Source of the DNA: a bacterium HR19 | Lineage (GTDB): Bacteria > Calescibacteriota > Calescibacteriia > Calescibacteriales > Calescibacteriaceae | Assembly (NCBI GenBank): GCA_002898315.1 | Contig: BEHV01000003.1 | Location: 1-64,000, forward strand | DNA: 64,000 nucleotides | Direction of reading: 5' to 3' | Part shown: piece after piece, positions 43,255 through 53,116 of the stretch | Layout of the letters: the number at the start of each line of letters is the position of its first letter | Numbering within the stretch: position 1 is the first letter of the stretch | The notes under the pieces: generated by a model | Told to the model about the DNA's origin: nothing | Seen by the model: the letters and a program-made list of their open reading frames with translations, nothing else | Database searches by the model: none | Position numbers and translations under genes: made by a program

Positions 43255-44427
43255 ATGATTTATGCTTTGATGATTTTTGCTATGATAGGAGAAAGATATT
43301 TTGACCCAATCGTCATCAAAGCAAATAGAATAAATCTGAAATCAGATATAAATAAAATAATCGTTTTCTCATCGGATGGAGTAATACCATTTCAGGTAGA
43401 TGAAATCAAAAACGGAAACTACTTTGAAGGAGATGGAAAATTTGACGGAGAAGATGAGCTTGTATTTTACGCAAGGCACTGCGGAGGAAAACTGAACCCG
43501 CAAAAAATAAACTCAATACAAGATGATTTTGAAGAAATCCTTGAAGTATCATTAGAAGAAAAGGACACAGAAGAAAAAGCGTTCTGCTATATCGGTGTGA
43601 TGAAAGAAGAGAATATAACAAAGTTTGAGAGATTACTCGGCAAAGTAAATCCCCCGCTCCTCAATTTCTCAAACCACGAAGACGACTTCATCGTAGAGCA
43701 GAAAAATAGAGTTGCCATATTCTCTAACTCCTCACCTTCAATAAAAAGCATAGAGATATTAGATGATGAGACAGGAAATAAAATAAAAGTTTTCAGCGGT
43801 TTGAAAGCAGAGATATTCATAAAGCTTTTGAATCTGATAAACATAAGAAAAAGCGAAAAAGATATTTCTACAAAAGTAGCATTTGTAAAGGGAGGACCGG
43901 TGAGAATCATAAGAGTTCTCCAACCCTACGCAGATATTGGATTCGGTATAAAAATACCAACATCAAAAGTCATCTCTTACATATACGAAGGATTCACCTA
44001 TGTTGAAAATACAGTTCCAATTCCTTTCAATTTAAGAGCAATTTCTCGCTCTGCTTATGCGAACATATATCTCAAATTCATAAACCCAAAAAGGTTCAGG
44101 TCAAGAAAAAACGATATTGAACTACAAAACAAAAGCGGAGACAAACCTCCCGAGGAGGACTGGCATATGTGGGGCTATATAGAAGGAGAAAGATGGTCTG
44201 CTGCATATTTTATCAAAGAGATAACAAAAATCCCAATAGAGCGTTCTCTGTACTTCAGAAGTGAAGGAAATACACTTGAAGTGGGAGTTCATCTTAACCT
44301 TCTGAACCTTCCGAAGGGGAATCATAAATTCGCACTCTATGGATTTTTCTTCCCACCGGGAGAATTAGAAAAAGCAAAAAAGTTTGTTGAAAATCCGCTC
44401 AAAACAAAGATAATCAAAATAAAGTGA
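43255..44427 (+). CDS. Predicted exported protein, family not recognised
   Basis: The protein has 390 residues with a short hydrophobic N-terminus (MIYALMIFAMIG), perhaps a minimal signal peptide. It contains IPFQVDEIKNG followed by GDGKFDGEDELVFYARHCGG. A similar pattern, where a ligand-like strand is followed by D-x-D-E-x-x-F, occurs in a group of bacterial exported proteins of unknown function. The rest is beta-rich. No enzyme motif is seen. It follows the small membrane protein gene by 4 bp and precedes mrdA. Confidence 0.6.
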   Translation: MIYALMIFAMIGERYFDPIVIKANRINLKSDINKIIVFSSDGVIPFQVDEIKNGNYFEGDGKFDGEDELVFYARHCGGKLNPQKINSIQDDFEEILEVSLEEKDTEEKAFCYIGVMKEENITKFERLLGKVNPPLLNFSNHEDDFIVEQKNRVAIFSNSSPSIKSIEILDDETGNKIKVFSGLKAEIFIKLLNLINIRKSEKDISTKVAFVKGGPVRIIRVLQPYADIGFGIKIPTSKVISYIYEGFTYVENTVPIPFNLRAISRSAYANIYLKFINPKRFRSRKNDIELQNKSGDKPPEEDWHMWGYIEGERWSAAYFIKEITKIPIERSLYFRSEGNTLEVGVHLNLLNLPKGNHKFALYGFFFPPGELEKAKKFVENPLKTKIIKIK

Positions 44428-44508
44428 GCAGAATCAAAATAAACTTACATAACCCGTAAAATAAAGGTTTCCGTTAAAATTTTTTATTATATCAGAAAAT
44501 TTTGAATT

Positions 44509-46302
44509 ATGGATGAACTCACAAAAAAACTCATAGCCATCATAACTACCATATTTTTAGCTTTTTCTGCTATATCAATAAGGTTCTTCAAATTGCAGGT
44601 GATAGATAGGAGCGAAATACTGCAAAAAGCCCAAACAATAAGAACAAGAGTCAAATTTTACCCACCAAAAAGAGGTGAAATATATACATCAGAAGGAGTA
44701 GTGGTAGCAGGAAACACCAAATCAGTTGATATAATAGTATATCCCCTTGAGATAAAAGGCAAAGTTCCAGAAGAAATATATGAGATAATAGATGACCCCG
44801 AAATCATAGATGAACTCAACAGAAAAGTTGCATACTATCCTATACCTATAAAAACAGATGTTAGCTACGATGAACTCGCAGAAACTCTGCCTATCTTCCC
44901 ATCAATACCCTTCATACAAATAGAAACTGTCACGAAAAGATTTTACCCGCTTGGAGAATTCGCATCCCACATAATAGGATATGTCAAATTAGAAAACATA
45001 TACGAATACATAGGAGTAAAAGGAGTTGAAAAAATTTATGATGATGTACTGAAAGGAGAGCCATCTAAAAAAATAGTTGAAATAAACGCTCTCGGAAAAG
45101 AAGTTGAGGTCGTAAAAGAAGAAGAAGGAGAGAAAGGAAAACCAATATGGCTCACGATAAGGTATGAACTTCAAAAATCCGCAGAAGAGCTACTGAAAGA
45201 TAAAGAGGGAGCAATAGTAGTTATAAACCCGTACAATGGAGAAATTTTAGCTCTCGCCTCCTCACCGCAGTTTGACCCAAATGTATTCGGAAGAAAAGTA
45301 GAAAAACAAAGATGGATAGAGTATCTCGTAGACCCAAGAAGACCTCTTATCAACAGAGCCATAGCCGGAGAATGCCACCCCGGTTCAACTTTCAAACTCA
45401 TCGTGGCAATAGCAGGGCTTGAAGAAAAAGTTATAACACCAGATTTCAAGGTCACATGCAGAGGTAAGTTTTACTTTGGCAAACACGAACATAGATGCTG
45501 GAAAAAAGAAGGACACGGAACAGTTGACCTCTTTAACGCAATCGTGAAATCGTGCGATGTTTTCTTCTACACACTTGGACTGAAACTCGGAGTAGATAAA
45601 ATAGAAAAATGGGCAAAAAAATTTGGGCTCGGCAGAAAAACCGGAATAGACCTTGACTTTGAGCAGGAAGGTCTAATACCATCACGAGAATGGAAACAAA
45701 AAGTCCTGAAAGATAAATGGTATGATGGAGAAAATATATCTCTTGCAATAGGTCAAGGATATACAACAGTCACAGCAGTTCAGATGGCGAGGTTTGTATC
45801 AGCAATAGTAAATGGCGGATACCTCGTCACCCCACACGTAGTAAAGAAAGTAGATAAAAACGAGCTTGAATTTCCGAAAGAGAAAATTGATGTCAGCGAA
45901 GAAACTCTGGAATTCATAAAAAACGCTATGCTTGGAGTTGTTGAATATGGAACCGCATCGGCACACAAAATACAGGGAGTAAAATATGGAGGTAAAACAG
46001 GAACAGCACAGGTTGCCTCATTCAGAGCACTTGAAAGAATACTTGGAAAACCCGCAGATAAGATAAAAGACGAAGAGATACCCAAGCAGTTCAGAGACCA
46101 CGCATGGTTTGTAGCATATTTCCCATACGAAAACCCGGAAATCGTTATATCTGTTGTTGTTGAACACTGTGGAGCTGGCTCAAAATGCGCAGCACCACTT
46201 GCAAAAAAAATAATAGAAAAATACATACAGATGAAAAACCAAGAAGGTATCCCTCAAAAGGTTGAAATACCCCGCAAAATAAAAACCATTATAACCGAAT
46301 AA
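44509..46302 (+). CDS. mrdA: Penicillin-binding protein 2 (peptidoglycan transpeptidase)
   Basis: The protein has 597 residues. One N-terminal membrane helix (about 10-26), dimerisation domain starting near PPKRGEIYTSEG, and the transpeptidase domain: nucleophile Ser293 in HPGSTFKL, SxN-type motif KSCDVFFYTLG, and KTG (from Lys496) in GGKTGTAQVAS. The IIGYV and GVEKIYD patterns favour PBP2 over PBP3. It cross-links peptidoglycan during elongation. The usual neighbours rodA and mreCD are absent here. Confidence 0.93.
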   Translation: MDELTKKLIAIITTIFLAFSAISIRFFKLQVIDRSEILQKAQTIRTRVKFYPPKRGEIYTSEGVVVAGNTKSVDIIVYPLEIKGKVPEEIYEIIDDPEIIDELNRKVAYYPIPIKTDVSYDELAETLPIFPSIPFIQIETVTKRFYPLGEFASHIIGYVKLENIYEYIGVKGVEKIYDDVLKGEPSKKIVEINALGKEVEVVKEEEGEKGKPIWLTIRYELQKSAEELLKDKEGAIVVINPYNGEILALASSPQFDPNVFGRKVEKQRWIEYLVDPRRPLINRAIAGECHPGSTFKLIVAIAGLEEKVITPDFKVTCRGKFYFGKHEHRCWKKEGHGTVDLFNAIVKSCDVFFYTLGLKLGVDKIEKWAKKFGLGRKTGIDLDFEQEGLIPSREWKQKVLKDKWYDGENISLAIGQGYTTVTAVQMARFVSAIVNGGYLVTPHVVKKVDKNELEFPKEKIDVSEETLEFIKNAMLGVVEYGTASAHKIQGVKYGGKTGTAQVASFRALERILGKPADKIKDEEIPKQFRDHAWFVAYFPYENPEIVISVVVEHCGAGSKCAAPLAKKIIEKYIQMKNQEGIPQKVEIPRKIKTIITE

Positions 46303-46305
46303 AAA

Positions 46306-47673
46306 TCAATACCTGTAAGAGAAAAGCAAAGATAAAGAGAAATCAAGAAAATTTCCAAGCTTCGGCTGGTAAGAAAAAGGAGAAGAAGATAAATCAGGGT
46401 TTTGGAAGTAGTAAAGTACAAAAGATATACCCAGAGTAGTTGAGTCATCTAAATCAACGGCAAACTGGGGACCGAATTCAAAAACCTTCTCCTGAACCTG
46501 CGAAGAATCATTATCTCTCTTCCACCTTCTGAAAAAATGGAAACGGAAGCCAAAAATCATATCACTGAAAAAACTATAAGAGAATCTGAACCATACATCA
46601 TCTGAAAAAGGTCCAGTATGTGCTCCCGTATAAATGCCTTTCACAGAAAGAGGATAATTATGATGCGCATAAAAAGGTCTTGATTTGTTAAACCATGTGT
46701 ATTCAGCGTTGAACGAGATATTTTCTCTTTTTCCTCCAAAACCTACAACCCAGCCATTCACAGCAAGACGAAAAGGTATAGGGAAACACTTTATTATGTG
46801 TACATCTTCTACCTGCCAGCAGGCGACTATGTCATCTCCCGCATACTCAAAGTATCCAAAAAGTTCCTCAAAAATGTTGCTCGGAATTATTTTTGAAAAA
46901 TCAACAACACCGAAAAACTCCGCCGCCTGATTTGTATCTCTGCTCAACCAATACTCCTCACACTTTCTTCTTTCAGCTTCATCTTGAATATCTCTGCACA
47001 GACCCGAAGCGTTCTCCAAACGCGCAGTAAAAAGGTCAATGTAATCTTGAAATGTCTTTGGTTTCACCCCTCCTTTCCCACCGAAAGCTATTATTCTTGA
47101 TGCTCCAAGACGCAAAAAATATATCTCCCAATCAAAACGCATGACCAAAAAATTAGGGTCAGGATACTTGGCCCTCGCATCATCAACAAATAAAATCCCC
47201 CCAAGCGCTGATATATCTCCAAAACAAAAACTTCCAAGACACGGAAGGCGTAGGTTTTTTATTCCGCCCCATGCGTGGTTTTGAGGAGAAAGATTATGAG
47301 AGAGCAAAATTGAGTTGTGTATGCCCGGACCCAAACTCAAAGTATCCTTACCGCCAGAAAGGTAAAGAACTCCGTATTGAAGATGGGTTGAGAACCTGTG
47401 AAGAAAAAGGTTTGATTCCTGGCGAGGAAAAGATACGAAAGGTTCAGCTAAAATCTTTATACCATTTTTTTCATCTCCCGCTCCGAAAAAGAAAAGAACA
47501 GAGTTGAAAATGTTCAGCCCCCTTGATAACCTGAACCCTTCATAAGAAGGGTAAAGTATTTGGTCTTGCAGAAAAATGCTTTTTTTTGCGTTTCCAGAGA
47601 AAAAAGTTGAATTCGTCCTGAACTCCACCCCAAGCTGTGCAATAAAAAAATATCCCAAAAGCGAAAACAGCAT
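46306..47673 (-). CDS. Outer-membrane beta-barrel protein, Wzi-like
   Basis: The protein has 455 residues with a signal peptide (MLFSLLGYFFIAQLG). It is dominated by alternating amphipathic strands and ends in LLFSYRY, the terminal aromatic residue typical of barrel assembly signals. The segment LSLGPGIHNSILLSHNLSP matches the capsule-assembly Wzi family pattern, in which the barrel holds surface polysaccharide. One Cys pair region (GLCRDIQDEAERRKCEEY) forms a probable loop. It converges on mrdA with a 3-bp gap. Its function as a polysaccharide anchor is inferred. Confidence 0.7.
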   Translation of the reverse strand: MLFSLLGYFFIAQLGVEFRTNSTFFSGNAKKSIFLQDQILYPSYEGFRLSRGLNIFNSVLFFFGAGDEKNGIKILAEPFVSFPRQESNLFLHRFSTHLQYGVLYLSGGKDTLSLGPGIHNSILLSHNLSPQNHAWGGIKNLRLPCLGSFCFGDISALGGILFVDDARAKYPDPNFLVMRFDWEIYFLRLGASRIIAFGGKGGVKPKTFQDYIDLFTARLENASGLCRDIQDEAERRKCEEYWLSRDTNQAAEFFGVVDFSKIIPSNIFEELFGYFEYAGDDIVACWQVEDVHIIKCFPIPFRLAVNGWVVGFGGKRENISFNAEYTWFNKSRPFYAHHNYPLSVKGIYTGAHTGPFSDDVWFRFSYSFFSDMIFGFRFHFFRRWKRDNDSSQVQEKVFEFGPQFAVDLDDSTTLGISFVLYYFQNPDLSSSPFSYQPKLGNFLDFSLSLLFSYRY

Positions 47674-47744
47674 AAATAGAGAGTTTTAGGAAAAAGAAGA
47701 TAGAGAAAAAATATCCAGACAAAAATTGAAATCTGCAGATAAAA

Positions 47745-49157
47745 TTAATTCTGTCTCACAAGCTCTCCCCTCAGAGAGTTTCTGAAGGACTCGGTTATTC
47801 TGACAAATACAAGAGTTCCCGGCTCAACTTTTCCCTCAAAATTCACCGGCTTCCCGGTTCTCGTCCTACCCATCATATCTTTATCTCTGTTCCTTTCAGC
47901 TGGACCCTCAACAAGTATTTCTTCTAATTTTCCGACATACTCCTGCATCTTTTCCAGAGTTATCTTATCTTGAAGCTCTTGAATGAACTTCAACCTTCTT
48001 GATTTTTCCTCTTCTGGTATTTGGTCTGGCATACGAGCTGCGGGAGTTCCAGGACGTGGAGAGAACTTAAAAGAGAAAATATCATCAAATCTGACTGTCT
48101 TCAAAAGCTCAACGGTATCTTCAAAATCCTTCTCTGTCTCCCCCGGAAATCCAACTATAATATCTGTTGTTATGGCTATGCCTGGAATTTTACTCCTCAG
48201 TTTATCTATTATTTCAAGGTATTCCTCTAATGTATATCTTCTTGCCATTTTTTTAAGGATTTTATTTGAGCCGGATTGAACCGGAAGGTGAAGATGCTCG
48301 CAGACCTTCTCACACTCAGCCATAGCATCAATAAGCTCATCTGACATATACCTTGGGTTAGAAGTGGTAAATCTTATTCTGTAAAGACCATCTATTTTAT
48401 TTAGTTCTCTGAGGAGTTGAGCAAAACTTATCTCTCCGGGAGTGTTCCATCCGTAGCCATTGACATTCTGCCCTATCAGTGTGACCTCTCTTACCCCGAG
48501 CGACACAAGTTCTATTACCTCTCTTATTATATCTTGTGAAGGTCTTGTGACTTCTCTCCCACGGGTGATAGGAACGACGCAGAAAGTGCAGAACTGATTG
48601 CAGCCTTCTTGAATTGTCACAAAAGCTTTCACGCGCGAGCCATCATAAAAGCTGTATGGCATCGGACTTTCAAATCTATCTGAAACATTTGTTGTCAAAG
48701 AAGTATCAACAATAACCTTCCCAGAAAAAACTTCGGAGATTATCTCATCTATTCTGTGCAGAGCGTGAGTACCCACAACAAAGTCAGCTCCGGTTTTGAG
48801 CAGTTCTGAACCTTTGAGTTGAGCGACACAACCTGTAATGCCTATCTTTATATCTTTTTTTATCCTCTCTCTCAAACTAACATATTTTCCTACCTCAGAA
48901 TAAACCTTGTGTTCCGGTTTTTCTCTCACAGCACAGGTGTTTACTATTATAACATCTGCTTGGTCGGGAGAACTCACAGGTATCATTCCGAGCTTTGCGA
49001 CCATTCTCTCTGAATCTTTCTCATTCATCTGACAGCCGAAAGTTCTCACAAAGATTTTCTTTCCATCAAGAGAAATTTCTTCACCATTTTGAGAAGATTT
49101 GTTTTTCTTGCTCAAAAAAATCTTTTCTTCTCTATAAATTTTTCCCCTCTTTTCCAT
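47745..49157 (-). CDS. miaB: tRNA-2-methylthio-N6-dimethylallyladenosine synthase
   Basis: The protein has 470 residues with an extra basic N-terminal tail of about 28. It adds the methylthio group to A37 of tRNAs. N-terminal cluster Cys: TFGCQMNEKDSERM, VNTCAVREKPEHK and ITGCVAQLKG. The radical SAM motif is CNQFCTFC, followed by PITRGREVTRP. The C-terminal TRAM domain is present. The CQMNEKDSE pattern separates MiaB from MtaB and RimO. Confidence 0.94.
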   Translation of the reverse strand: MEKRGKIYREEKIFLSKKNKSSQNGEEISLDGKKIFVRTFGCQMNEKDSERMVAKLGMIPVSSPDQADVIIVNTCAVREKPEHKVYSEVGKYVSLRERIKKDIKIGITGCVAQLKGSELLKTGADFVVGTHALHRIDEIISEVFSGKVIVDTSLTTNVSDRFESPMPYSFYDGSRVKAFVTIQEGCNQFCTFCVVPITRGREVTRPSQDIIREVIELVSLGVREVTLIGQNVNGYGWNTPGEISFAQLLRELNKIDGLYRIRFTTSNPRYMSDELIDAMAECEKVCEHLHLPVQSGSNKILKKMARRYTLEEYLEIIDKLRSKIPGIAITTDIIVGFPGETEKDFEDTVELLKTVRFDDIFSFKFSPRPGTPAARMPDQIPEEEKSRRLKFIQELQDKITLEKMQEYVGKLEEILVEGPAERNRDKDMMGRTRTGKPVNFEGKVEPGTLVFVRITESFRNSLRGELVRQN

Positions 49158-49233
49158 AACACAGAAACTAAAAGGTTAATAATTTTTACGCTCTGACAGG
49201 GATTTATCAAATTATTTATTAAAACTTGGGGAG

Positions 49234-50004
49234 TTAGCGAATAAAGAGAGCCAGAAACAAAAAAGATAGCTCTGAAATCTCACATATAGCCCCGAAAATA
49301 TCTCCTGTAAATCCCCCGAGCTTCTTCACAAAGTAAAAAGAAAGAACGAGGGATACAAAGAGAGAAAAAACAGTATAGACAGGGAAAAAATAAAGTTCAG
49401 GAATCAAAAACATCAGAAAGGGCAAAGCTAATTTTCTTCTGCCAACGGAGATAAAGGTATATCCCAATCCGTAGTTTTTCGCGGACCTCGGGAAAACGAA
49501 AGCCGAAAACAAAATAGATGCTCTACCTTGCGCGAAGGCAAACGGAAAAATCAGCGGATTGCTCGGTAAAAGCGCTACATACAGGTTAATCTTTGTGAGT
49601 ATGTAAATCACTCCCGAAAGAAGAGCAAAAGAACCAACCCTTGGGTCATCCATAACCTTCAAAATCTCTTCTTTGCTCCGCGATGAAGAAAGAAAAAAAG
49701 CGTCAGAAGCATCTAAAAATCCATCAAAATGAAAGTAATTGAAAAGAAAATATTGAACCGAAAACAAAATGATTTCAGGAAACGGGTGAGAAACACCTGG
49801 CAGTAAAAGGAATGTGTAAAGCAAATAAAGAGAAAAGCCAGATACAAAAGAGAAGACGGGAATGTATTTTACAGCTCTCTTGAAATCTCTTTGAAAATCA
49901 AGTTTTACTCTGAAATTTATTCGTGAGAAGAAGGAAAAAATTAGCAAAAGCGAGCGAATCTCTTCCAGAAAGAAGCGAGAAAAACCCTCTAAAACCCTTC
50001 TCAC
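49234..50004 (-). CDS. cobS: Adenosylcobinamide-GDP ribazoletransferase (cobalamin synthase)
   Basis: The protein has 256 residues with a GTG start and five to six membrane helices. It joins adenosylcobinamide-GDP and alpha-ribazole in the last steps of vitamin B12 assembly. Motifs: FHFDGFLDASDAFF, KVMDDPRVGSFALL, QGRASILFSAF, and LGGFTGDIFGAICEISE, matching CobS. No other cob genes are nearby. The window holds three B12-binding radical SAM enzymes that would need the cofactor. Confidence 0.88.
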   Translation of the reverse strand: MRRVLEGFSRFFLEEIRSLLLIFSFFSRINFRVKLDFQRDFKRAVKYIPVFSFVSGFSLYLLYTFLLLPGVSHPFPEIILFSVQYFLFNYFHFDGFLDASDAFFLSSSRSKEEILKVMDDPRVGSFALLSGVIYILTKINLYVALLPSNPLIFPFAFAQGRASILFSAFVFPRSAKNYGLGYTFISVGRRKLALPFLMFLIPELYFFPVYTVFSLFVSLVLSFYFVKKLGGFTGDIFGAICEISELSFLFLALFIR

Positions 50005-50094
50005 TACAAAATCTCTTTCATTTTTTGATTCAAAACATCAAAAAAATGAGAAACGAAATGGAAAGCAAGCGAAGGAACTTTCAAAATTCTCAAA

Positions 50095-50889
50095 TCAGAG
50101 CTCTGCCTTCGCCTCTGCCTCTTCTTTCATCTTCAACTCCTCTTCGTATTTTTTCCTTCCCTCTTTTATTGCCTCGCCAATTTTTGTGCAGTAGTATTTT
50201 ATCGCTCGTATAGCATCATCGTTTCCCGGAAAAGGGAATTGAACCAGGTCAGGATCACAATTTGTATCAACAGGAGCAATAATAGGTATTTTCATTTTGT
50301 TTGCTTCTGCGACGCATACGCTCTCTTCTTTGACACCTATAACAAATAGAGCATCTGGGAGCTTTCGCAGGTCTTTCAAGCCCTCATAGTATTTTGCCAT
50401 CTTCTCTGTCAGACGCTTTATTCTGTTTGCCTCCTTTTTGGTGTAAAGTTTATACACCTCTCCACTTTCAATGAGTTCTCTCAATCTGTTAAACCTCTCT
50501 ATTCCGTTCAGATTTGAGAAGAAATTTGTGAGAGTTCCACCGAGCCACCTTGAGACAACATAAGGCATACCGCATTCTATCGCCGTGCTTTTTATAAACT
50601 CTCTACCTATGTTCTTCGTCCCAACAAAAAGAATTATTCCCCCTTGCGATGCGACATAATATGCAAATTTGCAAGCCAAAGTCATCACCTCATGTGTCTT
50701 TTGAACGTTTATAATATGCACACCGTTTCTTTCCCCGAATATGTATGGAGCCATCTTAGGATTCCATCGCGAAACATTATGACCAAAATGAACCCCTGCC
50801 TCAAGAAGCTCACGAATGTTTATACCCGGATCATAATTAATTTTCTCAAGAAAACTGTAATAGTCATCTTGAAAACGAACTTGAACCAT
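50095..50889 (-). CDS. rpsB: 30S ribosomal protein uS2
   Basis: The protein has 264 residues. Core motifs: LLEAGVHFGHNVSRWNPKM, FVGTKNIGREFIK, PYVVSRWLGGTLTNF, IKRLTEKMAKYYEGLKDL, LPDALFVIGV and PVDTNCDPDLVQFPFPGNDD. An N-terminal extension of about 22 residues precedes the usual start region, and the C-terminus is a short Glu/Lys/Ala helix. Elongation factor Ts, its usual downstream partner, is absent; cobS follows instead. Confidence 0.97.
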   Translation of the reverse strand: MVQVRFQDDYYSFLEKINYDPGINIRELLEAGVHFGHNVSRWNPKMAPYIFGERNGVHIINVQKTHEVMTLACKFAYYVASQGGIILFVGTKNIGREFIKSTAIECGMPYVVSRWLGGTLTNFFSNLNGIERFNRLRELIESGEVYKLYTKKEANRIKRLTEKMAKYYEGLKDLRKLPDALFVIGVKEESVCVAEANKMKIPIIAPVDTNCDPDLVQFPFPGNDDAIRAIKYYCTKIGEAIKEGRKKYEEELKMKEEAEAKAEL

Positions 50890-50964
50890 ACTTTGATAGA
50901 TAATAACTCACTGAAATAATTTCAGTAAAAACAAAAAAGTGCAGGAAAAAATTATTTTTTCTTT

Positions 50965-50970
50965 TATTTT
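50965..50970 (+). promoter_or_regulatory. -10-like hexamer before lysS
   Basis: TATTTT lies 6 bases before the ATG at 50977, with no Shine-Dalgarno. Confidence 0.35.
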
Positions 50971-50976
50971 TGAGTC

Positions 50977-52449
50977 ATGGTAGAATCTGAGTTTGAGGTG
51001 AGATTAAAGAAGTTAAGAGAGCTTGAGAGATTGGGGTTATCACCTTACAAGCAAAAATTCAAACCAAACACAACCGCAAAAGAAATAAAAGAGAAGTTCC
51101 AGCATCTCAAACCCGGAGAACACGAAGAAAAAGAGAACTTCAAAATATCAGGAAGAATACTAACAATAAGGGATTTCGGCGGTTCTGTTTTTTTCCATAT
51201 AATTGACTCAACAGATAAAATCCAGTGCTTTATAGAAAAAAGGGGAAACGAACAGATTCTTGAATTCTTCAAAAAACTTTTAGATACCGGAGATATAGTA
51301 GGAATTTCAGGAACTGTCTTCAGAACAAAAAAAGGGGAAATAACAATTTATGTGAGGGATATAAAAGTGCTTGCAAAGTGTCTCCATCCTCTTCCTGAAA
51401 AATGGCACGGGCTAAAAGAAATAGAAACAAGATTGCGGATGAGATATCTTGACCTCATAATGAACCCAGAAGTGAAACAAATATTCATAAAAAGGCACAA
51501 AATAGTATCTTTCATAAGGGAGTTTTTAACTGAAAGAGGATTTATAGAAGTTGAGACACCGATACTTCAACCGGTCCCTTCGGGAGCGGTCGCAAAACCA
51601 TTCAAAACCTATCACAACGAACTTGAAATGAACCTGTTTTTGAGAATCGCCCCAGAACTCTACCTCAAAAGATTGATAATAGGTGGGTTTGAGAAAGTAT
51701 TTGAAATAGGAAGAAATTTCAGAAACGAAGGCGTCTCGTCCCATCATAATCCCGAATTCACAATGATAGAACTCTACCAAGCTTACTCAGATTACAACGA
51801 CCTTATAGAGCTTACGGAAAAACTCATCACAGAACTTTCTCTGCATGTGAACGGAAAATGCACATTAAAACAAGGAGAAGAAGAAATAGAATTTTCTACT
51901 CCATTTCCAAAAATAAGCATAAAAGAAGAGGTGATAAAAAGAGCCGGCATACCCGCAGAAAAGATAAAAGATACAGCGTTCCTCAAAGAAAAACTCAAAG
52001 GGAAAATAGAAATAGATGAAGATGATGATTGGGGAGAGATAATAGTCAAATATTTTGAAAAATATGTTGCAGATAACTTAAAGGAGCCGACATTTGTGAT
52101 AGATTTTCCCACCTCAACATCTCCGCTCGCAAAGAGAAAAGAAGATGACCCTGACTTTGTTGAGAGATTTGAACTCTACGCATTCGGCATGGAAATAGCA
52201 AATGCATTCTCAGAGCTTAACGACCCCGAAGACCAGAAAAAAAGATTTGAAGAGCAAATAAAAATAAGAAGAATGAGAGAACTCGTTGAAGATATGGACT
52301 GGGATTTCGTAAAAGCACTTGAACACGGAATGCCCCCAACAGCAGGAGAAGGAATAGGAATAGATAGACTGGTCATGCTACTTACAGGAGCTCAATCAAT
52401 AAAAGAAGTCATTCTCTTCCCAACTATGAAACCCGAAGATAAAACATAA
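50977..52449 (+). CDS. lysS: Lysyl-tRNA synthetase, class II
   Basis: The protein has 490 residues, normal for the family. OB-fold anticodon domain first (ISGRILTIRDFGGSVFFHI), then class II motif 1 region (FIEVETPILQPVPSGAVAKPF in two halves), motif 2 (FEIGRNFRNEGVSSHHNPEF), and motif 3 (GEGIGIDRLVMLLTG). Specificity region LYLKRLIIGG fits LysRS rather than AspRS or AsnRS. It is divergent from rpsB. Confidence 0.96.
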   Translation: MVESEFEVRLKKLRELERLGLSPYKQKFKPNTTAKEIKEKFQHLKPGEHEEKENFKISGRILTIRDFGGSVFFHIIDSTDKIQCFIEKRGNEQILEFFKKLLDTGDIVGISGTVFRTKKGEITIYVRDIKVLAKCLHPLPEKWHGLKEIETRLRMRYLDLIMNPEVKQIFIKRHKIVSFIREFLTERGFIEVETPILQPVPSGAVAKPFKTYHNELEMNLFLRIAPELYLKRLIIGGFEKVFEIGRNFRNEGVSSHHNPEFTMIELYQAYSDYNDLIELTEKLITELSLHVNGKCTLKQGEEEIEFSTPFPKISIKEEVIKRAGIPAEKIKDTAFLKEKLKGKIEIDEDDDWGEIIVKYFEKYVADNLKEPTFVIDFPTSTSPLAKRKEDDPDFVERFELYAFGMEIANAFSELNDPEDQKKRFEEQIKIRRMRELVEDMDWDFVKALEHGMPPTAGEGIGIDRLVMLLTGAQSIKEVILFPTMKPEDKT

Positions 52450-52504
52450 AAAAATATAAGCTGATCAAAACAAAAAATTTCCAGAATGCTAAAAATTTAA
52501 ATAT

Positions 52505-53104
52505 GTGAGAAAGGTTATAGTGTTTGCAGGATTGCTCCTTTTCTCATATTCGCTTTTTAAGATAATCTCCGCTTCACTCAAATTTGAAAAGAACTTCCAA
52601 AGCCAAATCATAAAAATAGTAGAAGGTAGCGTAAAATCAAAAATTATCTTTGATGCAAAGAAGATATTTATCTCCGGGAACATAGCATCCGCAGATGAAA
52701 CAAATATAACACTCCCAGCTGAAAATATAGGAGAACTGAAAATATCAGCTCAAAAATCTGTGTATAACCTCAAAAAAAACATAATAGAGCTTTATGGCTC
52801 GGTAAAAGTGAAAGGAGAAAAACTATATGCAGAAGTTGAAAGAGCAAAAGTAATACTGAACGAAAACGGCAAAAAAATAACAAAAATAGAAGGAAAAGGA
52901 AATGTCTTCATAAGATACGAAGAAAAAGAAATAAACTCCGAAACGGTGGAGATAATACCAGAAAAAAACGAGATAATCTTGAAAGGTGAAACAGAGATAA
53001 AATCTGGAAACTTAAAAGTAAAGGGAGAACTCGTCAAGATAAATCTGAAAACAAATAATGTAGAGATAGAAAAACCAGATGCGTTAATAAGAAATAAAAG
53101 ATGA
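52505..53104 (+). CDS. LptA/LptC-like (OstA-type) lipopolysaccharide transport protein
   Basis: The protein has 199 residues with a GTG start. An N-terminal membrane helix (VIVFAGLLLFSYSLF) is followed by repeated beta segments with the OstA pattern: LKISAQKSVYNLKKNIIELYG, VKVKGEKLYAEVERAKVILN (shown in short parts), then EIILKGETEIKSGNLKVKG. This is the beta-jellyroll of LptC, LptA and the LptD N-domain, which bridge lipopolysaccharide between membranes. The single helix plus one jellyroll favours LptC. The usual kdsC, lptA and lptB neighbours are absent. Confidence 0.72.
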   Translation: MRKVIVFAGLLLFSYSLFKIISASLKFEKNFQSQIIKIVEGSVKSKIIFDAKKIFISGNIASADETNITLPAENIGELKISAQKSVYNLKKNIIELYGSVKVKGEKLYAEVERAKVILNENGKKITKIEGKGNVFIRYEEKEINSETVEIIPEKNEIILKGETEIKSGNLKVKGELVKINLKTNNVEIEKPDALIRNKR

Positions 53105-53116
53105 AAATCAAAACCG

